DNA of 59,938 bases from an uncultured Neomegalonema sp. (GCA_937957975.1 CALFFK010000041.1:1-59938); one strand, 5' to 3'; numbered from the stretch's first letter, positions 46,147 to 54,328 are shown. Numbers and translations are program-made. The notes: generated by a model from the letters alone, not told the origin.

Positions 46147-47326
46147 GCTCGATCACCTCGACGCCTTTTGGTCCGGCAGACAGAGCCACTTCACCACGCT
46201 TCAGCTTCAGCGCAAACTCTCCGAACAGATCACGCCGCCAACCGCGCAGGGCGGGGACATCCGGCTCCTCCTCCATCGCAATCGCCTCCAGATCGGAAGA
46301 AGACGCGACGAGGCGATCAGCCACGGAAGCTCCGGCAGTCCTTGCGCGCAGCAGGGTGCGAAGCAGGTCAGCCAGCGCAGATTGCACGGCATCGGGTTTG
46401 GGCGGAGCCTTTGGCGGCTTCTCCGGCTCCGCTTTTGTTGCTGCCGTGATCGTATCGAGCATCGCCGCCACGCTCGCATTGGAGAAATTCTCGCGTCGCG
46501 ACAAACGCCCTGAAGTCAGCCCTTCAATCGTGGTCGGGCGAGACGCGGCAAGCTCCATCAGCGCATCATCACGTAACACGCGGTTACGAGGCACATTCCG
46601 GGCCTGTGCCTCGGCCTCGCGCCATTCGGCCAATGCCTTGGCCACCATGAACAGCTTTCCCGTCGGTGCGCGCATCTTGAGACGCTTCCATGCCTCCGAA
46701 GGATCAATCTTGTAGGTTTCCACTGCCTCCAACACTGCCATTTCCTCGGTCAGCCAGTGCGAGCGGTTCTCTTTCTCCAACCGTTCCGAGAGATGCTCGT
46801 ACACATCGCGCAAGTGGGTGACATCGGCCAGCGCATAGACAAGCTGCTTTTCCGAGAGGGGGCGCCTGGACCAGTCGGTGAAGCGACTCGACTTATCAAG
46901 ACCCTTTCCGCAGATGGTCCGCACCAGCTTTTCATAACCAACCTGATCCCCGAAACCACAAACCATCGCCGCGATCTGCGTGTCGAAAAAGGGAACCGGA
47001 ACGGCATCAGCGAGGTTGACGAAGATTTCAATGTCCTGCCGCGCGGCATGGAAGACCTTTAATACCGAACGGTCAGCCATCAACCCAAACAGCGGGGCAA
47101 GGTCAATCCCTTCGGCCATCGGATCAATGAGAACCGCACCGTCCCGCTCAAAATCCTCATCCGTCTCCCCTTCCCGCCGGGGTCGCCCAATCTGCACCAG
47201 ACACAGAATCGGCCAGTATGTCCGTTCCCGCATGAATTCGGTATCGACCGTGACGTAGGGACTGTTCGCGTAATCGGCACAAAGATCGCGCAGGGCGTCA
47301 GTCGAGGTAATGGCACTCAGGGACAT
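46124..47326 (-). CDS. rnd: ribonuclease D
   Basis: A 3'-5' exoribonuclease for tRNA maturation. The DEDD nuclease domain (1-180) has YVTVDTEFMRERTYWPILCL, LKVFHAARQDIEIFVN and YALADVTHLRDVYEHL. An HRDC domain (about 205-290) includes GKLFMVAKALAEWREAEA and RNVPRNRVLRDDAL. The 400-residue start MSLSAITSTDALRDLC is chosen over a ten-codon upstream extension from a GTG. It opens the three-gene overlap with cobK and the carboxypeptidase. Confidence 0.93.
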   Translation of the reverse strand: MSLSAITSTDALRDLCADYANSPYVTVDTEFMRERTYWPILCLVQIGRPRREGETDEDFERDGAVLIDPMAEGIDLAPLFGLMADRSVLKVFHAARQDIEIFVNLADAVPVPFFDTQIAAMVCGFGDQVGYEKLVRTICGKGLDKSSRFTDWSRRPLSEKQLVYALADVTHLRDVYEHLSERLEKENRSHWLTEEMAVLEAVETYKIDPSEAWKRLKMRAPTGKLFMVAKALAEWREAEAQARNVPRNRVLRDDALMELAASRPTTIEGLTSGRLSRRENFSNASVAAMLDTITAATKAEPEKPPKAPPKPDAVQSALADLLRTLLRARTAGASVADRLVASSSDLEAIAMEEEPDVPALRGWRRDLFGEFALKLKRGEVALSAGPKGVEVIELGPRDSA

Positions 47327-47466
47327 ACAAGGGCTTTCGAACAGCGGATGACACAATAGTGTTTATGCCACCCACGCAAAAAGATACAGGGCAGATGAGT
47401 GTATCCACCCAGGACAATCGGGGGAATGATTTGGTGACAAGCTGAAAAGATGCGGAATATTGGGTT

Positions 47467-48021
47467 TCACCCAACCGGCGCGAAGAGGGCGGCGATATCG
47501 TCTTCACCCATGTCGAGCCGCCCGCCCGCGCCTTCCTCGAACAGGGCATCGGCCAGAGCTTGTTTTTTGGCCTGCAATTGTTGGATGGCGGACTCAACCG
47601 TGCCTTCGGCTATGAGGCGATGGACGAAGACAGGCTTTGTCTGACCGATGCGATGCGCGCGATCCATGGCCTGACGCTCAACGGCGGGATTCCACCATGG
47701 GTCATAGAGAATGACTGTATCGGCTTCAGTCAGGGTCAGGCCCGTGCCACCCGCTTTGAGGCTTATAAGAAACAGAGGCACTTCGCCTTTCTGAAACAGT
47801 TCGATTTGCTCTGTGCGCTTGCGGGTGCGGCCTGTCAGCATCGCGTAATCCCAGCCTTGCGCCTTCACATCCGCCTCGATCAGTTTCAACATCTCGACGA
47901 ATTGCGAGAAAATCAACACCTTGCGGCCCTCGGCCACCAGTGGCTCCAGCATCGCCATCAGCCGATTACGTTTGGCGCTGTCAGTCCCCTCGCGAAAAGC
48001 CCGGCTCCCCAATAAACCGCT
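47467..48021 (-). pseudogene. truncated SNF2-family helicase (C-terminal part only)
   Basis: About 180 residues match only the second RecA-like domain of an SNF2/HepA-type ATPase: LVAEGRKVLIFSQFVEMLKL, LISLKAGGTGLTLTEAD (motif V) and DRAHRIGQTKPVFVHRL (motif VI). The helicase N-terminal half with Walker A and DEAH boxes is missing. A stop codon in the same frame lies at 48022-48024, and homology fades near 47985. It is probably a decayed remnant; an intact C-terminal end suggests deletion of the 5' part. Confidence 0.8.
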
Positions 48022-48223
48022 TCAGCACCCGGTCCCCGATCACAGCATATCCTGTCCGAACATTCTTTCAGGCCATATGATCCCGGATCGACAGCCCGTT
48101 CAAGGGTCAAAGCAACGGTTTTCAACCCAACAACTGTTTAATTCACCCTGAATCAAGCCTTTGAACTTGAAGCATTATTCCTAACCACGACAAGGAGAAC
48201 CGTACAACGACCTGTCAGATTTT

Positions 48224-48259
48224 TACCGAAAATCGGTATCCACTTTTCTGAAAACTGAT
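48224..48259. other. nested palindrome upstream of malyl-CoA lyase gene
   Basis: TACCGA-AAA-TCGGTA is followed by AATCGGTATCCACTTTTC and ends in ACTGATT, which pairs with AATCGGT through one mismatch. Similar inverted motifs built on CCACTTTTC occur near many alphaproteobacterial promoters. It lies 35 bases before the start codon and may be an operator. Confidence 0.45.
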
Positions 48260-48293
48260 TAGTGCAGACGGAAATTCAGCCGGAGATCTTGCC

Positions 48294-49271
48294 ATGAGTT
48301 TCAAAATTCAGCCCGCCCCCGTTGCCCGCCCGAACAGATGCCAGCTTTTTGGCCCCGGCTCCCGCCCTGCGCTATTCGAGAAGATGGCGGCATCAGCGGC
48401 AGACGTAGTCAATCTCGATCTGGAAGACTCGGTCGCGCCAAACGACAAGGATACAGCGCGAGAGGCAATCATTGATGCCACGCATACAGTGGACTGGAAC
48501 GACAAAACGGTTTCGGTTCGTATCAATGGTCTCGATACGCCCTACTGGTATCGCGATGTGGTCGATGTGCTTGAACGCGGCTCTGACCGGATCGACCTTA
48601 TTATGATCCCCAAGGTCGGCAATGCCGAAGACCTCTACGCCGTCGATGCGCTGGTAACGGCCATCGAGCGGGCGAAGGGGCGCAAAAAACCCATCGGTTT
48701 CGAGATTATCATCGAGACGGCGGCGGGCGCGCAAAACGTCGATGCCATCGCCCAATCGACGCCCCGGCTTCAGGCCATGAGCTTCGGAGTCGCCGATTAC
48801 GCGGCCTCGATGGGAATGCAGGTCACAGGGATTGGCGGCACACAGGCCGGATACGATATGCTTGCCGATGGCGAACCGGGTTCCAGCCGGGATACCTTCC
48901 CCGCCGACCCATGGCATTATCCCATCGTGCGGATGGTTGCGGCGTGTCGCCAGTACGGCATCCTGCCCGTCGATGGCCCCTTTGGTGATTTCTCCGATGA
49001 TGACGCTTTCCGCGCCCAGGCGAGGCGTTCGGCCATCCTCGGCTGTGTCGGCAAATGGGCGATCCATCCCAAGCAGGTCGCCCTCGCCAATGAGGTTTTC
49101 ACGCCATCAGAAGAAATCGTCGCCCGCGCCCGTGCCATCCTCGCCGCGATGGATGAAGCAGAGAAAGCGGGTCAGGGCGCAGCGGTCCTTGACGGTAAGC
49201 TCATTGATATTGCCTCCGCCCGTCAGGCGAAGGTCGTGGTTGACCAGAACGCGCTTATTGAAGGGAAATGA
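48294..49271 (+). CDS. mcl1: L-malyl-CoA/beta-methylmalyl-CoA lyase
   Basis: A CitE-like Mg-dependent lyase that splits malyl-CoA to acetyl-CoA and glyoxylate, and beta-methylmalyl-CoA to propionyl-CoA and glyoxylate (ethylmalonyl-CoA pathway and related routes). The 325 residues closely follow the Rhodobacter enzyme: QPAPVARPNRCQLFGPGSRP, DVVNLDLEDSVAPNDKDTAR, SFGVADYAASMGMQVTGIGG and GKWAIHPKQVALANEVF. The ATG has GGAG nine bases upstream. It is a single gene whose end faces the TPR lipoprotein gene across a palindromic repeat. Confidence 0.93.
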   Translation: MSFKIQPAPVARPNRCQLFGPGSRPALFEKMAASAADVVNLDLEDSVAPNDKDTAREAIIDATHTVDWNDKTVSVRINGLDTPYWYRDVVDVLERGSDRIDLIMIPKVGNAEDLYAVDALVTAIERAKGRKKPIGFEIIIETAAGAQNVDAIAQSTPRLQAMSFGVADYAASMGMQVTGIGGTQAGYDMLADGEPGSSRDTFPADPWHYPIVRMVAACRQYGILPVDGPFGDFSDDDAFRAQARRSAILGCVGKWAIHPKQVALANEVFTPSEEIVARARAILAAMDEAEKAGQGAAVLDGKLIDIASARQAKVVVDQNALIEGK

Positions 49272-49296
49272 CGGCCCGGATGCCCGGCTGTCATTT

Positions 49297-49396
49297 GGAA
49301 TGATGGCGATCATACTGTATCAGGGATTGCGCCAAAAGCTGCGCATTTCCTGGCATTCTTTGGCTCAACTTAGTCAACCAAATCACTGATCATTCC
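49297..49396. repeat. palindromic repeat family C, copy 2
   Basis: The core at 49320-49364 is 39/45 identical to copy 1. Outer arms GGAATGAT (49297-49304) and ATCATTCC (49389-49396) pair, the second running into the stop of the TPR lipoprotein gene. The left flank GGCGATCA is shared with copy 1 and with the arms-only copy at 52475. It sits between convergent genes. Confidence 0.8.
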
Positions 49397-50520
49397 AGAA
49401 AGATCAGCCCGCCGGTATCGTTGGCGCTCACCGTGGCGGCAGCCGACGCATCCACGAGCGTGGCAGGGCGGGGGGCCGGATTACCCAGCGCTTGCCCATA
49501 AGCAAGCACACCACCAAATGCCGACGACTCCACCGCCAAGGTCTGCACCTGACCCACAGGCCTGTAGGCCGGGGTGATAACGGTAATCGGCTCGGCCCCC
49601 AGCACATCACCATAAGACAAGGGCGCGGCGTAGTAAGGGGTATCACCGTCAGTCGCTGGCTCGAACGCCACAGGCATCACATCAACTGGAGCACCATAGG
49701 AGGCAGGTTGAATCGCATCGTAGGACTGGTCCGCGATGGCATACGCATCAACCGTCGCCGCCCCGCCATTGATGGTGGCCACATAATCCTCATAGGCTCC
49801 AACTGCCTCGTAATCGCCATTGGTTACGACGCCATAGCTTTCGGTCGGCTGGATTTCCTGACCTTCAGTTACCTGAGTATCATAGGATACTGTGGCGGGC
49901 AGTTCAGGGTTTGTGGGCAACCCGGAGCTTGTCAACAGTTCCGGGCTTGCTGGCTGGTCGGCGCTTTCCGCCAATGCGACTCCGAGGGTCGGAACGTCAT
50001 CATCCACATCATCAACCGCAACGACATCCTTCGCTACAACAACCGCATCTTCCGTGATGGAAGCGGTTCCACCATCATAGGAAGCAAAGCCGTCCGTGGC
50101 GGGAACAGGCGTCTGTTGGGCCAGACGCCGCGCATCAAGCCGTGCGAGATTCTCTTTGGCCAACGAGGCGACATCCTGATTGGTTGCCTTCTCCAGACGC
50201 TGCTGCGTGATGTAGGTATAATTCGCCGGTGCATCGGAACCAACGCTTCGCGCTGCCGTGTACAGGCGTTCGGCAGCCAGAAAATCGCCGGTATTTTCGC
50301 GAACCGCCCCCAGCCCAAGCAAGGCATAGGGATTGTCCGGTTCCACGGAAAGTGCGGTTTCGAATTGCGTTTCCGCCCCTTGCAAATCACCCTGCTTGTA
50401 GGCGTCATAGCCCAATGTCGCGGCGACATAAGAAGGGGATTGCGCCGGATTCTCGATTGCCTGGGTACAGCCCGCAACAAGAGCGGCAATACTGATCGCA
50501 CACAGTTTTTGCATGGACAT
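49390..50520 (-). CDS. TPR-repeat lipoprotein with long low-complexity C-terminal region
   Basis: A 376-residue exported lipoprotein of unknown role. The signal peptide MSMQKLCAISIAALVAGC ends at a lipobox cysteine. Residues 30-110 hold two TPR units (YDAYKQGDLQGAETQFETAL, LLGLGAVRENTGDFLAAERL). The rest is acidic and rich in Ala, Asp, Tyr and Val, ending in PATLVDASAAATVSAND, probably extended in the periplasm. The ATG has GGAGG seven bases upstream; the frame stays open further upstream, but into the divergent modA gene. An outer-membrane or secretion-associated function is possible but unproven. Confidence 0.75.
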   Translation of the reverse strand: MSMQKLCAISIAALVAGCTQAIENPAQSPSYVAATLGYDAYKQGDLQGAETQFETALSVEPDNPYALLGLGAVRENTGDFLAAERLYTAARSVGSDAPANYTYITQQRLEKATNQDVASLAKENLARLDARRLAQQTPVPATDGFASYDGGTASITEDAVVVAKDVVAVDDVDDDVPTLGVALAESADQPASPELLTSSGLPTNPELPATVSYDTQVTEGQEIQPTESYGVVTNGDYEAVGAYEDYVATINGGAATVDAYAIADQSYDAIQPASYGAPVDVMPVAFEPATDGDTPYYAAPLSYGDVLGAEPITVITPAYRPVGQVQTLAVESSAFGGVLAYGQALGNPAPRPATLVDASAAATVSANDTGGLIFLE

Positions 50521-50668
50521 GCCGGAACCTCCGGAATTTTCTGAAGAATCGCGTGTAATCCTGCGTATTTTCGCGCAGATTGCAACGACAATTGTGTTTC
50601 CATGAAGCACTTCTCCCATAGCGCGAGAGGCCAGTCGTGACACGAAAACGGCGGAATATCGGCTTACC

Positions 50669-51445
50669 ATGATCGTCTCCATTTTTCGCGTAGCAAGGGT
50701 TTCGACACCGATGCACAGGGCGATGCATATCCTGTGCCTTCTCGTCGTCATGCTTCCATCATGCGCCTGGGCAGAGCGTGCGACTGTTGCCGTCGCCGCC
50801 AATTTCACGACCACGATGGAGCGGCTGGTCGAACAATTCACGGAAACGAGCGAGCATACGATCCGCGTCGTCCCTGGCTCCACGGGCAAGCTTTACACCC
50901 AGATCGTTCATGGCGCTCCGTTCGATCTGTTCCTTGCCGCCGATACCGCCCGTCCCGAACGCCTTGTAACTGATGGTTTTGCTCACGAGGAAAATCGCAT
51001 CACCTATGCAATCGGACGGCTGGCCCTGTGGAGTACCGATACGCCATCCGAAGCCCTGCTCAAAAGCGGCGCGATCCGCCGTCTCGCAATCGCCAACCCG
51101 GCCCTTGCCCCATATGGTGCCGCTGCGATGGAGGTGCTGGAGCATTACGACCTGATCGACGGGCGTCGTCCTGCCCTTGTTATGGGCGAGAACGTCGCGC
51201 AGGCTGTTGCGATGCTGGCAACCGGCAATGTTACCTACGGGCTGGTTCCGCTATCGATGATTAACGCTTTAGGACGGGAAGCCTGGATTATCCCTGCCGT
51301 TGCCCACACCCCCATCAAACAGGATGCCGTGTTGCTGAAACGCGCTCAGGATAACCCCGCCGCCCGCGCTTTCTTCGCCTTTTTGCAATCGGATGCCGCC
51401 CGTGCGCTCATCATTGCCGATGGCTATGCGGAGCAGGAACAATGA
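50669..51445 (+). CDS. modA: molybdate ABC transporter substrate-binding protein (ModA-like)
   Basis: A periplasmic binding protein. A signal peptide ends near SCAWAERATV; the start may be 50669 or the ATG at 50711 (MHRAMHILCLL). Mature-domain hallmarks are VAVAANFTTTMERLVEQF, PGSTGKLYTQIVHGAPFDLF, LAADTARPERLV and NPALAPYGAAAMEVLEHY. The STGK and NPALAPYG segments line the oxyanion site in ModA. It overlaps the permease gene by four bases (ATGA), so they are coupled. Related binding proteins for tungstate or other oxyanions cannot be excluded. Confidence 0.88.
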   Translation: MIVSIFRVARVSTPMHRAMHILCLLVVMLPSCAWAERATVAVAANFTTTMERLVEQFTETSEHTIRVVPGSTGKLYTQIVHGAPFDLFLAADTARPERLVTDGFAHEENRITYAIGRLALWSTDTPSEALLKSGAIRRLAIANPALAPYGAAAMEVLEHYDLIDGRRPALVMGENVAQAVAMLATGNVTYGLVPLSMINALGREAWIIPAVAHTPIKQDAVLLKRAQDNPAARAFFAFLQSDAARALIIADGYAEQEQ

Positions 51446-52107
51446 TTGATACCGGCCCCCTCTGGTTGACGCTGCATCTTGCTGCAGTGACAACCGTCCT
51501 GTTGCTGATCCTCGGCACGCCGCTGGCATGGTGGCTGGCCACGACCCGCAGCCGGGCAAGGCCGTTCATCGAAGCGATTACAGCATTGCCCCTCGTCCTG
51601 CCCCCCACAGTGTTGGGGTTCTATCTGCTGATCCTTTTAAGCCCCAATTCGACACTGGGCGGTGCATGGGTGTCGATAACGGGCGAGGCGCTGACTTTTT
51701 CCTTCACGGGCCTCGTCGTCGCCTCCATCGTCTATTCCCTGCCCTTCATGGTGCAACCACTTCAGGCCGCGTTTGAGCGGGTGGGGCCGGGGCCAATGGA
51801 GGCCGCTGCCACCCTGCGCGCCTCGCGTCTTGATGCCTTTCTGACAGTGGCTGTGCCGTTGTCGGCACGTGGCTTTCTGACCGCCTGCGTCCTCACATTC
51901 GCCCATACTATCGGCGAGTTCGGCGTTGTTCTGATGATTGGTGGGAACATTCCGGGCGAAACCCGCGTCATCTCCATCGCCATCTATGAACAGGTCGAAA
52001 CGCTCAACTACGGCGAAGCGCATATCCTGTCGGCAGGAATGCTGATCTTCTCGTTTATAGTGCTGGCCCTGGTGTATGCGTTTAACCGGCCCCGAATACT
52101 GGCATAA
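51442..52107 (+). CDS. modB: molybdate ABC transporter permease (ModB-like)
   Basis: A 221-residue inner-membrane permease with about five or six helices. The EAA loop that docks the ATPase reads EAAATLRASRLDAFLTVAVP. Family signatures include LPLVLPPTVLGFYLLILLSP and HTIGEFGVVLMIGGNIPGET. No ModC ATPase gene follows: the next gene, 78 bases on, is a carrier protein on the other strand. The ATPase must come from elsewhere or the system is incomplete. Confidence 0.9.
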   Translation: MIDTGPLWLTLHLAAVTTVLLLILGTPLAWWLATTRSRARPFIEAITALPLVLPPTVLGFYLLILLSPNSTLGGAWVSITGEALTFSFTGLVVASIVYSLPFMVQPLQAAFERVGPGPMEAAATLRASRLDAFLTVAVPLSARGFLTACVLTFAHTIGEFGVVLMIGGNIPGETRVISIAIYEQVETLNYGEAHILSAGMLIFSFIVLALVYAFNRPRILA

Positions 52108-52184
52108 AAGACCAACAGTCGCGACCGTTCTGCGCCCAACGACTTTTCCACTGTTCGACCAGGCGGTTTCTTTCGCGGGGGTGA

Positions 52185-52421
52185 TCAGGCCGCCAGGGTC
52201 GCCGTACCCTTTTTTTCGAGCACAGCACGCATGTCGCCAAGGTTCATCATAGAGGTGATTTCAGGCATGGAGAACTGGACACCAAAGGCGACTTCAACGG
52301 CAAGCAACATATCGATATGGCGTGCAGAATCCCAGTTAGGGGTGTTCTGCGCACTGCTCTCGTCGGAAAGCATGGATTCGTCGATGTCTAGAACGTTGGC
52401 GACAAGGGTGGTAAGCTTCAT
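52185..52421 (-). CDS. acyl/amino-acyl carrier protein
   Basis: A 78-residue carrier protein beginning MKLTTLVANVLDIDESMLSD. The phosphopantetheine site is Ser32 in NTPNWDSARHIDML, followed by the helix that carries the partner-binding acidic residues. It is more diverged than fatty-acid AcpP (Trp-Asp-Ser instead of Asp-Ser-Leu). It lies 93 bases downstream of the amino acid:[carrier protein] ligase gene on the same strand, so it is the likely acceptor of that enzyme. The start follows GAGGGATCGACC; an upstream 21-codon extension is ignored. Confidence 0.85.
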   Translation of the reverse strand: MKLTTLVANVLDIDESMLSDESSAQNTPNWDSARHIDMLLAVEVAFGVQFSMPEITSMMNLGDMRAVLEKKGTATLAA

Positions 52422-52474
52422 GGTCGATCCCTCAAGGTTTCTATCGTGTTTTTGTTGTCGCGATGCCACGTGAA

Positions 52475-52513
52475 GGGCGATCAAAGTGCGTATGCCCCCT
52501 GATCGCCGATCAT
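52475..52513. repeat. palindromic repeat family C, arms-only copy
   Basis: GGCGATCA (52476-52483) pairs with TGATCGCC (52500-52507). The right flank CTGATCGCCGATCATTC matches the right arm of copy 1 and, reversed, the left flank of copy 2, but the 45-nt core is missing. It lies between the carrier protein and ligase genes. Confidence 0.6.
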
Positions 52514-52514
52514 T

Positions 52515-53729
52515 CTAACCAAAGACCCTGTCGCGCACGCCTACAGGCCAGCGCATCGGATCAAAGCCATGTTGCGTGAAGGCCGCAAGTACCCACCGCT
52601 CGATCCCCAGACCGATGCACCCGGAATGAGCAACCCCGCCATCATGTGCGGTGATGTCAAACTTCTCGCCAAAGAAACGCCCATGCAGATTCACAGATCC
52701 ACAGGCTATCTTCTTTGTGACGCCCTTGCCGTCGAGCACAGGCATAAGGATTTCGTTCTTCACTTCCTGTGTGGACTGATAGAACTTCTTTGCCGCAGAA
52801 ACCGTGGCGAAAAATGGATCGGTCGCTGTCTGTACTTCCATGTCCAGATCAAAGGTTTTCGCCAGCTCCACCATCAAGGGCAGCGCACGGCGGCGGCGAT
52901 CAGCCACGTAATCCCCGGTGCCAACGAAAACGATCTCGCGAACATTGAATTCATTGAGCCGATCAAGGCCAGAGGCGTTGCGGCCCTCATGGCGGAACAC
53001 CCGACCCAGCCAGCTCAACGCAAAACCCGCATTCTCCAACCGCTTGCCCTGAAGAGTAGGGTAGGCGGGGAAACACGCGGCGGGGTTCATGCACATGCCG
53101 CCATGATGTAAATGCTCGGCCTTTGGCATGATTGCGCCTTCAGAGCAGGAATTGGCGGCGCGAAATTCCTCGATAATGTCAAAATCCCCAACAACATTCC
53201 CAACGAAGGTCGCCTGATTGGGGTGATTGTCGAAATAACCGCATTTGTGCAGCATTTCAGCGTCGATGAAACCGGGGAAGTGGCCGTCCACAGCATCGAA
53301 ATGCTTTTCATAAAGGTTGCCCGCGATTTCGTTGATCAGCCGCGCGAGACGCAGGACCGGGCCGTTATAGGCGACCTGACCCTTGCCATAATCATAGACC
53401 CAGCCCCGGCGCATAAGTTCTTCGTTCACACCCGACTGGAACGGGCCATCATCCTGCCGCACGTTCGTAGCAAAAGTCTTGATCTCAAAACCACTGCGTT
53501 GTTTCGCCATGGCGGCGACAAAGCGATAGGCTTTCTCGACCACTTCCTGTGTGTAGAGACCGTCGCAGATTTCGAGTACAGCACTCATTCCGTCTGCGCT
53601 GACGCGCATGGATTTCAGCTTCGGCGACACGAAGACCGATTCCCTCTCGATATCATCGGCGACTTGCATATCAACCGCCATCGGCATGTCGATCCGCACA
53701 GAAACTGCGCCCCCCTGCATCGTGTTCAT
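52515..53729 (-). CDS. amino acid:[carrier protein] ligase, seryl-tRNA-synthetase-like
   Basis: The 404 residues resemble the catalytic core of atypical seryl-tRNA synthetases but lack a tRNA-binding coiled coil. Homologues (such as Bradyrhizobium Bll0957) activate Gly or Ala and load it on the phosphopantetheine of a neighbouring carrier protein. Class II motif 2 is RVFRHEGRNASGLDRLNEFN and motif 3 is GLGIERWVLAAF; likely zinc ligands lie in LHKCGYF, around IVFVGTGD, and in the C-terminal cysteines (KIACGS, HSGCIG). The gene starts with a GGGGGA Shine-Dalgarno and precedes the carrier protein gene. The acyl-CoA-dehydrogenase-like third gene known in some species is not seen here. Confidence 0.88.
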   Translation of the reverse strand: MNTMQGGAVSVRIDMPMAVDMQVADDIERESVFVSPKLKSMRVSADGMSAVLEICDGLYTQEVVEKAYRFVAAMAKQRSGFEIKTFATNVRQDDGPFQSGVNEELMRRGWVYDYGKGQVAYNGPVLRLARLINEIAGNLYEKHFDAVDGHFPGFIDAEMLHKCGYFDNHPNQATFVGNVVGDFDIIEEFRAANSCSEGAIMPKAEHLHHGGMCMNPAACFPAYPTLQGKRLENAGFALSWLGRVFRHEGRNASGLDRLNEFNVREIVFVGTGDYVADRRRRALPLMVELAKTFDLDMEVQTATDPFFATVSAAKKFYQSTQEVKNEILMPVLDGKGVTKKIACGSVNLHGRFFGEKFDITAHDGGVAHSGCIGLGIERWVLAAFTQHGFDPMRWPVGVRDRVFG

Positions 53730-53834
53730 CGCGTATGTCCCCCGTTAGTGGTTGGCATGAAGACGACCCCCGATCGCCTTTTCACCGAAGCGATTAACGC
53801 GCCTCAATGCAGTGTAGCCAGGTCGTTCCCGGCG

Positions 53835-54020
53835 TCAGAAAGTAGCGTAGGGCCAAGCCGGTATCGCACCCGAAAAGCTAAAACCGATACCGATGGTGCT
53901 GACCGCGTATTCCATCAGGAACAATGCCCACACCAACAGGATGCACATTGCAGAATCCGAATTCACCCGCCGCATGATCGCGCTCACGCCGGTTCCGATC
54001 CTCTCTCTCCGTTCGCTCAC
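53835..54020 (-). CDS. possible small membrane protein upstream of the carrier-protein ligase
   Basis: A 61-codon frame from a GTG, or 46 codons from the ATG near 53975, with one strong hydrophobic helix (CILLVWALFLMEYAVSTIG). The family is unknown. No clear ribosome-binding site. It precedes the ligase gene by about 105 bases on the same strand and begins just after palindromic repeat copy 3. The membrane helix makes it more plausible than a random frame, but it remains uncertain. Confidence 0.4.
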   Translation of the reverse strand: MSERRERIGTGVSAIMRRVNSDSAMCILLVWALFLMEYAVSTIGIGFSFSGAIPAWPYATF

Positions 54021-54116
54021 TTAATGTGAAACGCAACCAGGTTGGGTCAGCAAACGCGCCAAGAGTCGCGCGTTTTCTGATGCCCTGTGGCTCAACCCGA
54101 TCACGTTTCACACTAA
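54021..54116. repeat. palindromic repeat family C, copy 3
   Basis: The core at 54047-54091 is 34/45 identical to copy 1. Its outer stem, TTAATGTGAAACG / CGTTTCACACTAA, is unrelated in sequence to the stems of copies 1 and 2 but pairs over 13 bases with one mismatch. This preserved pairing with different sequence points to a structured element. Confidence 0.8.
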
Positions 54117-54144
54117 TCGTCTTGGGCATGGGAAAAGAACCTGT

Positions 54145-54297
54145 ATGAAAAGCTGGACGTTGGCTGACTTTATCAGGTCGCTCTTGAAATCAGGTAAAGC
54201 GGGCGCGCCTGCCCCCTGCGTTCCTCGGATTAAAATATTTTGCATTGAAATTGATTTGAAGCGGGCGGATGGAAATTATCAGGCTTCGCAAGTGTAA
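54145..54297 (+). CDS. doubtful small ORF in the 53.7-54.3 kb gap
   Basis: Fifty codons from ATG (MKSWTLADFIRSLLKSGKAG onward) to TAA, ending 31 bases before the kinase gene's stop on the other strand. It is not recognised and its upstream GGAAAAGAACCT is only a weak ribosome-binding site. Listed because the surrounding 600-base gap has no other plus-strand candidate. Confidence 0.2.
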   Translation: MKSWTLADFIRSLLKSGKAGAPAPCVPRIKIFCIEIDLKRADGNYQASQV

Positions 54298-54328
54298 TCC
54301 TGCCAGAACCCCGGACGTCCCAATTGGG

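Noticed and set aside
52108-52184. Possible further family C palindrome between modB and the carrier protein gene
   Set aside because: It has an AACAGT/ACTGTT inverted repeat but the core could not be aligned with the other copies.
53112-54029. Plus-strand frame of 305 codons near the carrier-protein ligase
   Set aside because: Mostly antisense to the ligase gene, with low-quality composition.
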